A stretch of 43,767 nucleotides of DNA from Heterotrichella gracilis. Its lineage: Eukaryota; Sar; Xanthophyceae; Tribonematales; Xanthonemataceae. This document shows positions 9,562 through 20,499 of this stretch, in pieces (position 1 is the first letter of the stretch; the number at the start of each line of letters is the position of its first letter). The notes below the pieces were generated by a model. The model made no database searches. It saw nothing but the letters and a program-made list of their open reading frames with translations, and was not told the DNA's origin. A program made the translations under genes and the position numbers. The DNA is taken from contig JAULBX010026774.1 in assembly GCA_032358255.1 (NCBI GenBank), positions 1 to 43,767 of the forward strand, given 5' to 3'.

Positions 9562-12128
9562 CTAGCCAAAAATGCCGGCAATCGACTTGAGTGCTTTTTC
9601 TGCCTCACCGTTGACGGGGGCTTCTGCTTCTTTCAGTGCCTGGGCTACTTTGTCCAGCATCTGGGCATTGCCAAAAACGTGGTAATGGGAGTCAGTATAG
9701 TGGGATTTATCAGTCAAATGATCATGTGGCTGTTGTTTATGTGCTATACTCATTTTTTGGGGTCAGCCATCAGGGTCAGCCAGTACCTAGGTCTAGGTTC
9801 CTGGCAGGAGAGGCACACCAACACTCTTGAGACTCAAGTGCACATGCCACAAGATCAATGATTATGGAAGAGAACAAACTGGATGAATGCCTTCCATCTA
9901 CCAGGTCCACTAGAACGCGGTAAGGGTTTTAGATTATAACCATTATGTCCTCTTCCAGAATCAATTACTGTTCATTTACTCATTATATTATATTTATTTT
10001 GTAGCTACTTTGTGCCTCTGATGCTGGTACACTATCCAGAGCAGCATCCATCCCCTGTACAACACCCTCCGCCTCCGCCCCTTTCCATCTTGCCACTGAC
10101 CTGGGTCTCCACGGCATTCAGGACCTTGCTCAATGCATCATCAACGGCACTGATTGCGTCAAGCATGAAGCCTGTGACAGGGAGGACACCTGGGGATTGC
10201 TCTTGGATCAAGGTCTACGTGGCTCATCAGATCTTGACAGCAATTGTACAAATTGTGTGCTTGGTCAGCACTGCCAAGACACCCTGTGAAATTCTGACAC
10301 CTGGCGCCCATGATGGTACATCCCCAGGACGGGTGAGGCTAGGCTAATCACTTAGCCCCCATGTGAGTTTGGGGTGCCTTAACCCCTCCCTCACTCTGCC
10401 TACATCTAGGTCTTGACCCTCAAAATTAAACACTTAATAAGGTGCCGCTCCAAGCAAGGGTCTGGAATGTGCACGTGACACTGCAGACTTGGCCCAAGGC
10501 TAGGCAGGGCCGCGCACACACTTTGTGTTTTCTTTTGGCACAGAGCCGCAGGAGGACTATGGTGACACAATTTTTGCGCATGTGCAGTAATAATACCAGC
10601 ATTAGATGGACATATCATCTTGTTTGACAAACCTACACGAGCGAACGTGCAAGCTACTACCATCTGATGAAGTCATTTTGTCAGAGGAAAAGACCAAATC
10701 TCAGCTTCCTGGCAAGATCAGCCACACCCACCTTCCACTGTCCTCATTGCATCAAAAAACACATCCCCTGCAGAAGTCTGTGCCGATGGAGACACCTTGT
10801 CAATGATCTCTCCCACCTTGCCGGTGGCCTCGAAGTAGGCTGTGAAAGCACGAACCCCCAGGCTATTGCAGGCAGAGCACAGATGCTGTGCTCCATCGCT
10901 AGTCAAGCCGTTGGGACCAGTGTCCTGTGCTTGAGCTAGGATGAAGGGTATGAGGTTGGTGATGTTGCCTACGGCTTGGTTCACTGCGGCAATTGTCAGG
11001 CCCTGCACATGAGGGAGCAGCAGCAGCAGTATTGCAAGCTTTGCACCCTGAAGTGTGTGATTTCTTCCGGCAAAGTTGCAGGCCTGGCAATGTTAGGGTA
11101 ACCCAAGTTGCAATTATTTTCAAGAGATTGCGTAAGATTTCTAATGTGGTCCATCCACCATGCTTCTCAAACCTAGTCCTGAACCCTCACCTGCAGGTTT
11201 ACCTGGGCATCAGCTGAGACCCCGACTCGAGTATGGAAGGGGGTAGAATTCAAAAGCTTGCGAATCGCATCCCCACCGCCAAATGTGGCCAATGCTGGGA
11301 TCCTGGCCCTGTGCTTTGCTGTCTTACGATCTACGGTGAGGAAGGAGCAGGTGTGGTAGTAGAAGGAGCGGGCCAGATACTGGTGCCATACGTCTGAGGG
11401 GGAGGTGCGGGAGGTGGCATTGGCTGCCCAGTGGGTGACGAGGAACGGCGCGTCCTCAAAGTCAACCTGCAGGGGGGAGGAGGTGTGTCAAAAAGGTCAC
11501 CAGGCTGGCATGCGCACTGCCGAGGTGAGTGTGGCAATTCTATTTGAGCTCCTGGTGTAGGAGCAAGGGGTAGCACCACAGGTGAGAGTCTCTGACATCT
11601 TCACTAGCCCTTGTGTAATGGCATTGTGAATGCACATGCGCAACTGCATGCGCATTGGGAACGGAATTATGGGGTATGCCAAAAGTGCATTGTCACTGGC
11701 CTGCACTGTGGCCTGCACTGTGGCCGCCAGTAATGTTAACTAGCTGTAGTAGCTTGGGAATAAGCAGATCAATTGAGAGCCCTGTATGGCATGCAATCAT
11801 GATAAGAAGTAGGAATTTTTGTGAGAAAGTGCACACCATCATTCCCTGCATCTCCTGCTTGTATGCAGCTTCAGGCAAGGCTTGGAATTTATACCTCGCA
11901 TGAAAGAAAGTTGAGGGGATGGCCACCCCCCAGTGGACCCACAGCATCCTCAATCCAACTCAGGCGTCGGCCTGTGCCGCCACCGCCGCCAGTGGGAGAT
12001 TGGGGAGCGGGGCACACTTTACCGCATGGAAAGGTGATCTGAGGTACAAACTGAGCCACCGCTGGGGAGGTGGCAAGCAGCAGCATCGCCGCAAGCGGCA
12101 AGAGAATGGAGGGTGGTGCACGAGACAT
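9562..12128 (-). CDS. secreted LCxxC-family protein B (unknown function)
   Basis: Five exons with matching phases: 12128-11895, 11466-11191, 11002-10732, 10171-10101, 9660-9562 (stop TAG), predicting 316 residues. I do not recognise the family. Visible order: signal peptide (LLPLAAMLLLATSPAVAQ, residues ~9-26); CGKVCP; a short Gly linker; TGRRLSWIEDAVG and FLSCE at the end of exon 1; HWAANATSR (N-glycosylation sequon) and SFYYHTC in exon 2; AQAQDTGPNGL and LCSAC (Cys 212 and 215) in exon 3; amphipathic helices in exons 4-5, ending IAGIFG. The start is chosen because it opens the signal peptide and aligns with A. It probably enters the secretory pathway and is extracellular or wall-associated. 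It is intact and lies between pseudogene A and intact C. The two last exons have the same lengths as in C (71 and 99 bases). Confidence 0.85.
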
Positions 12129-12211
12129 CGCTCCAAGGGCTTAACTGTAAACGGCAAGGCTCAGGACGGTGTCGACAAGTTTGCAAGTGATGTGCACTGC
12201 CTGTGCGTAAG

Positions 12212-12480
12212 CTTATAGGAGCTGTCGACAATTGGGCTGGGGTGTACAAGTTAAGCGTTGGCAAGCAAAAATTGCTCTCTTCTACGCGAGGATGCAACTC
12301 TTTTCCAGAACAACAGTCTTGCGAGAACGCTAGTGCACGGTGCTGCTGCGACGCTGAATCGGGCAGGAAGTCAAAAAGAAAAGCACATCATTTCGGACAT
12401 GAATCTACAGGAGATCGGAAACTTTCCTCGAATCTACAGGAAGTCGAAAACTTTCTGTGACGGCAATGAGGGCAGTCCAG
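12212..12480 (-). promoter_or_regulatory. upstream region of gene B with TATAAG and shared blocks
   Basis: A minus-strand TATAAG lies at 12217-12212, 84 bases before the ATG. Beyond it come the three blocks shared with A: GTGTACAAGTTAAGCGTTGG at 12242, AGCACATCATTTCGGACA near 12380, and GAGGGCAGTCCAGCCAAG near 12467. Inside it, a short unit (ATCTACAGGAGATCGGAAAC / ATCTACAGGAAGTCGAAAAC) is repeated at ~12403 and ~12431. Which segment is the core promoter cannot be settled from sequence. Confidence 0.5.
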
Positions 12481-13502
12481 CCAAGTAGTGCAGCCGAAAT
12501 GGATGGCATATGCATGCATGCAGAAATTGATAGCACGTTCACAGGGCGTTCAAGCACAGGATGCAAGAACCGTTCAGAATGTAGGGCTTAGAGCTTAGGG
12601 TTTAGAACTCAACCCTAAGGGTTTACCCTAGGGATGGCCTGTGGGAAGGGCTTGGCTGGAGTCCCTCATTCCCCCCACCCCCCATCCTACACCTTGGTTG
12701 CATTAGACTCCCCTTCACCCCCACACACCCAACCACCCACTCCTGAGAAAGTCCATCCCACACCCCATGTATCCACACCCACACCCGCAACAGCCAACAA
12801 CCAACGGCCTGTGGGGCATTGTGCAAATGGGCATGGCCATATGCAACGCCTGGACCCAGTGGGCAGGTAGTTCATTTTTGTAGTTCATTTTTGAACACAA
12901 TTTCATTTGAAATTTTTGCCCTTCTGGTGCTGGATACATACTGGGCACTTAGTGCACACGCATCGCAGGTCATTTTGAATCTGTAAATGGAACATGATTA
13001 TCATTGAAGGCAGATTATCAGGTGGGTATGCAACAGTCGCGCACTCGACGGGTTTGTATAATTTGCCCATTGCATGCATCAGATGAATCCTCAAAGTGTG
13101 CACGATATGCATCTTGGCGGGGATGATATTGGCTATTAGTTACAATGGTTGACAAGCGCTGAAGCTCTTGAACTGGTATGGCACATACTGTACCCACACA
13201 CTAACCTGGCTGTAAACCTGCGCCAGGCGGAAAATTCCATACAGAACTGGAAAACATAACTACAGAATGTACGCTAGGGTGCTGTATGCTCCCTCGCTAG
13301 TGAGTTGCAATGCTGTTTGAAACTAGACATCACGCGTGGGCAAAGGCACATTTTGTTTGAAACTCTGATATAATCAGCGCTGGCAAGCCTTGCAAGGCAG
13401 GCAATCACCATATTCACTACATGGTACATGACTGGACACTGTTGTATGCCACGCAAATACTGGCTTGATACCTACGCAAACATGGTACATACGCACACCC
13501 GG

Positions 13503-13507
13503 TTACA
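13503..13507 (-). terminator. candidate TGTAA poly(A) signal for gene C
   Basis: TTACA on the plus strand, giving TGTAA on the minus strand 242 bases past the stop of gene C. The distance is reasonable; the motif is short. Confidence 0.4.
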
Positions 13508-13748
13508 CAACTGTCTTGCAGTCCTCTAGTCATGGCGAGTACAGTGTGGCAGTTGCTTGCACCAAATCAGTAATTTTTGTAACATTTCATCATCACATGC
13601 ATAATGTCACCCTCACACGTTGCTCTTTGCTACTTGCTGTGCCAAAACGAGCATCCATTTGCTAACAGTCTGCACCACTGCCAAAACTTGAAAAATGTCA
13701 TCATATCATCGTGATCATGTGTATCAAAACTCTTGCCGGTGCTTCAAC

Positions 13749-16700
13749 CTAGCCGAAGAGGCCTCCAATTGAACCGAGTACGCTTTGTGCCCCATTGAGG
13801 ACAAAGTTCTTTGCATCATTCAGTACCGTTTCCACTTGATTCAGTATCTGGACACACACGTGGGGAGGGGAGTCAGCAGGTGGTCTTGGGATAGCAGACA
13901 GACCGCGCGGCTGTTAGTTCTGTGCAAATTTCATGTTTTAAGATGCCAGCCATCAGGGTCAACCAGTACCTTTGGCACACAAACCCATGTAAAGTGCACA
14001 CGCCACGACACTAATGGTAGAGGACATACTGGACAGGATCCTAGAGGATAATGCCTCCTTTGACAGACAGCGTGCAAAATTCTGTTTCCAAAGTAATGCA
14101 CATGTTCAATCTGGCAAGCACAGGCTGCATGGTTTGTTTATTTATTTCTTTCTATTTTAGCCAACACAAATTTTGAGCAGCATTTTACCCCCACCAGACA
14201 CCCGCCTCCGCCCCCTTCTTTCTAACCTGTTTTGCCACGTAGTCCAGGACCTTGGTCAATGCATCACCAAAAGCATTGATAGCATCTTTGATGAAGCCTG
14301 TGACAGGGGGGCAGTTCACATGGTAAGGGTATCCTTGAATCAGGGTTTACAAGGCCCATTAAATCCTTACTATAGCAGCAGTCGTGGCTTGGTTAGCACT
14401 CTCAAAATATCTGTGGTAATTCAACATCTGGCACCTAGGCCAGGATGACACATCCGCAGGCAGAGTGAGGGGGGGTCTGGCCTGGCTAATCACGCACCCT
14501 ACACCCATGCAGGGGCTGCACAACCATCCTTTTCTCTCCCTCACTCTGTCTCGTTACCAACCAACGCAACCCCAAGCAAAGACATGGATATGCACCTTTC
14601 ACAGCACTTCCAACTACACAGTGCACCCAAGATATTGCAAAGATTACGGCAGCCCCCACACTAAGTCAGCCCTGGCTGTGCTGCACTGGGCCAGAACCTC
14701 CCATCACTTGAACATTTGACACTAAGCTGCACTTTCTGCACATTAACAGGAAAGATTACATCAGCTTTTGAATTGATCATTGGCAGTGCATGATGGACAA
14801 AGTTACAAGAGCAAAACATGCAAGCTACTGCCACCTGATGACATGAGGAAACACGCAAAACAACGCTCAGCTTCCCAGCAGGCTCAGCCACACCCACCTG
14901 ACACTCCCCCCATTGCGCCACCAAAGGCACCCGCTGCAGCACTCTGTGCAGCAGGTGAAGGTATCTTGGCAATGACGGCTGCCCCCTTGCCGAAGCCGTC
15001 ATTGTAGGCACTTGCAGCATCAGTCACCGACTTGACGCAGGCATCGCACAGCTTCTTTGCTGCATCAACGCTCAAGCCCCTGGGACCAGTGTCCTGGGCT
15101 TGTGCTTTGATGACTTCGATCTGGCCAGTGACGTTGTCCTTGACGTGGCCCACAGTATCAGCTGCCAGGCCCTGCATATGCGATAGAACCAGCAGCATTA
15201 TCGTAAGCTTTGCGACCTGATAGTTTTTCATTAAGTGAAAAACCCCCAAGTGTATGTTCGTGCCCCATTAGTCAGCACTGACGCTTGCAACGCGGATGCA
15301 GTAACATGTGCATTGCATTGCATGGTTATCGATTTGACGCAACCTGTTGAGCTCAAGGCTCAGCCCTGAAAGCGCACTAGGCTATCATTAGATCCTGCTA
15401 GGGACCCGTGGTAGCAGTAATCCTTTTTTAGCCTAGTAGTGCGTTACCTTGCTTTGACTTTTATGCCACTGCTACCACAAGGCCCTTGGACCAAACATTT
15501 TTGCAAACTTGGAATAGTTGACACCTATACAGGCTGTGAAAGGCCAAATGTGTTTGGGCTGATTCAAAACTGCTAGGACACAAGTAACTCACCTTTAAGA
15601 AAGAACTTGCATGGAACTGATAAGAATATTGGGGAATTCCTAAAGTGCTGCATCCACAGGCACCCCTAAACCCTAGTCCTAAACCCTCACCTGCAGGGTT
15701 TGAGAGTCACCAGGTTGTACTCCTGCTTGGGCAAGCTGAGGGGCAACCTGCAGGAGCTTGCGGTCCCAAGTATTACCAAATGTGGGCAACGCTGGGATCT
15801 TGGACCTCTGCTTGGCTGTCTCAGCATCCCCGGTGAGGAAGGCGCAGGTGTGGTAGTAGAAGGAGCGGGCCAGGTACTGGTGCCAGAGGTCCGAGGGGGA
15901 GGTGCGGGAGGTGGCGTTGGCTGCCCAGTGGGTGGCGGGGAAGGGGACGTCCTCAAAGTCATCCTGCGGGGGGGAGGAGGCATGTCACAAAGGTCACCAG
16001 ACTGGCATGCACATCCGCCAGTCAATATGGCGCACTGCCAGGGCATGGTGCGGGGATCATGGACAGGAAGGGAATGCCCTCATCATCGCCTGTGGTTGCC
16101 CCTAAAACCATCATTGCAACTTGTCTGAAAGGTTGACATTGTACTCACACTGAGTCACTGTACATGGCATGAGACCGCCTGCACAGTGGTTTCTATATTC
16201 TAACATTTTCACACACGATAGGATGCTTGGTACAGCGTGGACAGTGGCCCATTGAATGTGGCATGGCATCCAAACCCCTGTGCCAAGGATCACATGGCAT
16301 GTAGGGGGCATTGACTGCTCACTGGAAACCCACATCGCCTAATGCATGGAGCATCTTCAAGAAGCAAGTTGCATGGCCTGCAGCTTGGCTAGGTACGCAT
16401 TGCATGGCAGGTTGCCTTGACCAGTCAAGGACATGAAGGTCATGGCTCAGTGGAGCTCAGGGTTGCATGCAGATCTAAGCAGGTTTGACAAGGCGCAAGG
16501 CTTCAAGATCAGGAGGCACGAGGTGATGTGCTTACCTGGCACGAAAGGAACATGAAGGGATGGTCAGGCTCCAGCTGCCCCACTTTCTCTACAACCCAAG
16601 TCAGGCGTCGCCCTGTGCTGCCCATGGGAGTCTCGGCTGGCGGTGCAGCTGCGGTTGGCGCTGCCGCAGTGGTTGGAGCAGCAGCCTGCTGGGTACCCTG

Positions 16701-17011
16701 CATGGTGGCAGTAAGGGCGCCTGAATGGTTTTTCCTGCTGTTCAGTTCCAGACAAGCTGCAGGTAGCAGGTGGGGCAGCTCAAGGAGGGAACCACACAAG
16801 TACTTACCCCTGGTCCCAGCCCAATCAGGGCCAAGTTGGTGAGCAACGTTGTAAACTCTGCCGGCTGAACCAGTGCCAATGTAGTGGGTTGCACCCCTGC
16901 CTGAGGGCAGACGCTGCCGCATGCAGGCACGCTGAACTGAGCAACCGCTGGTGAGAGTGCAACGAGCACCACCGCCACGAGGGGCAGGAGAACGTAGCGT
17001 GAAGGAGACAT
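13749..17011 (-). CDS. secreted LCxxC-family protein C (unknown function)
   Basis: Six exons: 17011-16808, 16697-16536, 15963-15691, 15171-14898, 14297-14227, 13847-13749 (stop TAG). All phases agree and 360 residues result. Order: signal peptide (LLPLVAVVLVALSPAVAQ); ACGSVCP; a Pro/Ala/Thr-rich linker of the kind often O-glycosylated in algal wall proteins; STGRRLTWVVEKVG and FLSCQ; DDFEDVPF, HWAANATSR (from residue ~134) and SFYYHTC; DRKLLQVAPQL; AQAQDTGPRGL and LCDAC (Cys 255, 258); an Ala/Gly-rich segment; and C-terminal amphipathic helices ending GSIGGLFG. Exon 1 of A and B is split in two here by an intron within the linker. Intact and the longest of the tandem copies. Transcribed away from D, from a shared 1.2-kb spacer. 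Function unknown; secretion is the only firm inference. Confidence 0.87.
15372..15478. repeat. two interleaved inverted repeats in an intron of gene C
   Basis: CGCACTAGGCTA (from ~15373) pairs with TAGCCTAGTAGTGCG (from ~15429, a 3-base insertion). GTGGTAGCAGT (15408-15418) pairs exactly with ACTGCTACCAC (15468-15478). The arms alternate, a pseudoknot-like arrangement rather than a simple hairpin. Located in the intron between exons 3 and 4 of gene C. Confidence 0.6.
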
Positions 17012-17116
17012 GGTGGACGAGTAGCTAGCTCAAGGACTGGCTAATGCTGTGCAGGTGTCTACTTGATTTGCAGTGACTGTGCCTTGCGGGTATACCCGTT
17101 CTGCTTGCAATGGCAG

Positions 17117-17162
17117 TGGATGGACTGGACTGGTTGCGCGAAGATGGACTGGACTGGACTGG
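17117..17162. repeat. TGGAC tandem repeat upstream of gene C
   Basis: GGATGGACTGGACTGGT, then after a short break GATGGACTGGACTGGACTGG. A 5-base unit repeated about seven times in two blocks, roughly 105-150 bases before the gene C start, probably in its 5' UTR. Confidence 0.85.
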
Positions 17163-17234
17163 TCGCCCTTGCAAAGAGCCTTTCAAATCCAGCAGTGGCA
17201 CAGAGGTGTGATGCAGTCGAGTGTCAACAGTGGG

Positions 17235-17410
17235 TGTGCAAGTTTGGCGTTGACAGTGGCGCCTGCTCTATTTATAGGCAAAGGATTGCAGCTTTTTCAC
17301 AGCACACAAATGTCGACAGGGTGCTGGGGAGAACCGGTCAGGAATTCGAACAGCAAAGCACATCAACTTGCCAGCAAAGCACGCCAGCCCGAGAGGGCAG
17401 TACGCCAACT
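17235..17410 (-). promoter_or_regulatory. gene C promoter region with TATA box
   Basis: A minus-strand TATAAATA lies at 17276-17269, 258 bases before the ATG. About 15-40 bases downstream of it is the block GTGTGCAAGTTTGGCGTTGA (17235, plus-strand view), also present upstream of A and B; this would place the transcription start near it. Further upstream, AGCAAAGCACATC (17350) and GAGGGCAGTACGCCAAC (17394) are likewise shared. Confidence 0.6.
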
Positions 17411-18174
17411 GTCGCGGCCCAAAAAAGCAAACCGCTTCCAAAGCTGTGCAAACAGGAATGCAATCTGGAAGTTGGCCCCGCTGGTGGGCGGTAGATGCAC
17501 TCTGCTGACAAGGGCGTTGCCAGCGTGCTGCATGCACCTCAATCAGGCACTACAGGGGTTGCCTGCTGCAGTACTGGGAGTTTACCAAAAATCTCAAACA
17601 TTTTGGAGACACTACACGGGGGGCTGTGTGCATCGCTGCTGGCAAGACGCACAGGATGGAAATACGACCCAAATGTTTGCGCGCATTGCGCGCATTTTTC
17701 CTAGGCCCCTCTAGGCTAGGTAGAATTGCCAACCTCTTCAATTAAAATGCAGCGGATGCACATGCATCTGAAGCTGACGCTGTTCCAACATGCAAAGACT
17801 CGTGCACCATGCACTGCCTGGTCACATGACAATCAAGTGGGGTGGCACCGATTACCCATGTGCCCGTGAATTGTCAGCAATGGTCTCGCTTTCAAACCCA
17901 GGTTGCTGGATGATAGATTCGAGGATCTCCCCACAAGTTGTCACCTTGTTTGAACATGCTTCCGAAGCTTCTGAGTCCTGATACCACCGCCCCTTGGGTG
18001 TTTCACTGAGGGACACTTGCAGCCTGAGAAGGGGTACTCCCAAACCCACCCTCACGCCTAGGCGAGCCTTTCACACTGCTCAACAGTTTGCGTTCATGTG
18101 GTCACAGCCCTGATCCCAGGACGTTTCTCAGCAAGTTTGCTGCACCCACCTGTGAACAGGCTCCGGGAGCCAAC

Positions 18175-20397
18175 ATGGCTCATCAAATCAAGCTCCAAAT
18201 GCTGTTCCTGGCACTTCTGTACACAGCCATTCCCTTTGGGTTGCACCTGGTGCTGGCTCAGGGGCCTGTGCCTCAGACGCCTGTGCCTCAGACTGCCCCC
18301 CCATCCATTCCTGAAGTGGAAGTTGTGTGTGCAAGTGTGTGCAGCAACATCACCATTGGGGATAACAGCACTAGTGGGGGCAACAGCACTGGTGGCGGCA
18401 ACAGCACCGGTGGGGGCAGTGCCACTGGTCGCCACCTGCTGCTCTGGGAGGTCTCCATTGATAAGCTGGGAGGTAACACCCTGCATCCAAGTTGTCTTGT
18501 TTCAGGTGGAATCAGGTGGAACTTATCATGCTCTTGATGTTTTCCTTTGATCCCCCTTCATAATGTGTGGAGGCTGAGCAGAAGGACCGACTAGTAGAGC
18601 TGCATTTGTGACTTCAAATGCTGTGTACAATTTGTGATATATAAAGTCCATGCATAGGCTATTAAAGCAATGTGCTGGGCAGCATTGTATTCTGGCAATA
18701 GCATGCAGACCTCTGAACTCAATTATTCTGTCCCGGGGAAACACACTGTATTGCAAACCTGTGCCCGGCGCGGGCGGCCCTGGCTGTCGAGTTGCCATTC
18801 ATGCTAGGCGTGCAAGGAAAATGAGGGTACAGCAGCAATGTATACCAACCTAGCTGAGCAGTCCACAATTGAGACACACTGGCAGCCCTCGGCTTGTTGT
18901 TTTTTCCTCACGCACTCATTTCCAACTACCCTGGTTTCCAAGACAAATGCGTATGGTGAATTACGCAGTGTTGAGTATTAACAGTCACTGTGAGTCCAGT
19001 GCTCATTCTTTTTTGTTGCTGCAGATGGATCCTCAGGCCACTTCAGCAGCGCAGGTGTTTTGGCAAATCCATCAGTGGGCCCCGAACATGCCTCCCGCAA
19101 GCTGCTGCAGGCGCCATCTCCACCAGCTGTACGTCAGGATATTGCAACGGATCTGCAGGTATGCCTATTGGTGGTAAAGTGTGGTTTTGACTGCTGGCAT
19201 GATTGTGGTTTGACTTGATTGGCATTGTGATAAAAATATGCATTTTGCCCAAGACTGTTGGAAACAGCAACAGCACCCCGCTGAGCGCCTCATGAATAAA
19301 CTTAAAAATTATAGGAATTGGGAATGTGTTACATACAGTATGTATGTGAGCAGGTACTGCGGTGACAATTCTGTATTGCGTGCCTGAACCTGGTGGCCTT
19401 TACTAGGGGCAGAACGACACTGACAATTTCAATGTGCCTAGTTAGGTGGAATTTCTACAGGCTTAGGGTTTAGTAACACGTTTCTAGGGTTTAGTAACTT
19501 CTGTGCCAGCCTTGTCTTCAAGAGCAAGTTGCAGGAAGGTGCATATGGTAGGGGGAATAATGGACAGGAGGGCAATGGATTCTCTTCCCTGAACACCAAT
19601 GCGCCTGGTCAAGGACAGGCTGTATAGTTTATTTTGAAAGGAAGGAATTCCATACTTTTGCAGGTGGGTGCGCGCAACACCGTGAACAACATCAAGGCCC
19701 TGTTTGATACCGAGCTCCAGTTGCTGGTGAACAAGGACCTGCTGACAAACGACTCCAAGGCAATACTGTGCGCAAGCTGCCAAGAACTGGTGAGTGAAGC
19801 GCATTGTGGCAGCTCGTGTGTTTGCCCCAGCAAGGCAGGAGAGATCTGTGATAGCCTCCAATGCAGTGGTCGGCGCCAATGCCATCTGCAGGCGGGAGGG
19901 GCAGGGGTCATACCACTACTTAACCTGCGTCAGGTGCTGTTGATTATCTCCTGAAAAGAGTGTGCTGTATCTTGATCCAGGTGGCTAAGGTAGAGCAGGA
20001 GTTTAACGACCAGTACAACAAAAGCAAGACAGCAATTGACAAGTTACCCGCGGACGAACAGCAGCCTGCAAAAGTCTTGTTGGATGACAGCATGGGCAAC
20101 AAAGTAGTGCAGTTCATGGACGCTGCACTGACCGAGGTCGGGGACTCGCTCAAGCAAGCTTCTGATAAGATTGCACAGCAGTTTTCACAAGGAGAGGTTG
20201 TGGCCGTTTTCAACAGCGCCAAGTCAGTCGTGGATAGCGCAGCTTCCTCTGCGGTGAACGATATCAAGGACCCTGCGGCAGGGTTTTTCAACGACGCAGG
20301 GGTGTGGATCACGGGTGCGGCGGGCACAGTTGCAGGCGGTTTTCAAACCGCAGGCGACACTATAGCGCATGGCTTCTGCAGTGTGTTTGGGTGTTAG
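18175..20397 (+). CDS. divergent secreted LCxxC-family protein D (unknown function)
   Basis: Four exons: 18175-18505, 19025-19158, 19664-19789, 19981-20397, phases consistent, 335 residues. Start chosen at the Met opening a signal peptide (MLFLALLYTAIPFGLHLVLAQ); an in-frame Met at 18088 would bury it. Order: PQTP repeats; VVCASVC; four N-glycosylation sequons in a Gly/Ser/Thr repeat (DNSTSGGNSTGGGNSTGGG); TGRHLLLWEVSIDKLGG (matching TGRRLSWIEDAVGPLGG of A/B); a short segment ending SRKLLQAPSPP (cf. DRKLLQVAPQL in C); LCASC (Cys 191, 194) followed by QEFNDQYNKSKTAIDKLPA (cf. SAYNDGFGKGAAVIAKIPS in C); then a longer amphipathic C-terminus ending in CSVFGC. It lacks the HWAANATSR/SFYYHTC segment. 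Membership in the family is inferred from the order of motifs and matching intron phases, not overall identity. Confidence 0.8.
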
Positions 20398-20499
20398 GTG
20401 TTTTGTGAGATTGCTTATGACGTTGACCTAGCTGGGTGCCTGCGTTGGCAATCCTGAAGCTATGAATGGTAGAGCCAGTCTGAGTAAATATAAGCTGTC

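Larger units (their letters stand above)
12129..13748. other. spacer between genes B and C; no coding exon seen
   Basis: Contains the upstream block of B (12212-12480), TTTAGGG-like sequence around 12580-12632, a pyrimidine-rich stretch at 12660-12800, and the 3' flank of C from about 13100. No frame with splice or family support was found. Confidence 0.6.
17012..18174. other. divergent spacer between gene C (-) and gene D (+)
   Basis: Holds the C promoter region (17235-17410) and the TGGAC repeat at 17117-17162. No family-like or spliced coding sequence is visible. The plus-strand frame starting at 18088 merely extends D upstream of its signal peptide. Confidence 0.6.

Noticed and set aside
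17063-17714. Two overlapping long plus-strand frames upstream of gene C
   Set aside because: They span the TGGAC repeat and the C promoter blocks. They have no domain, signal peptide or paralogue, and the shared blocks read better as regulatory DNA.
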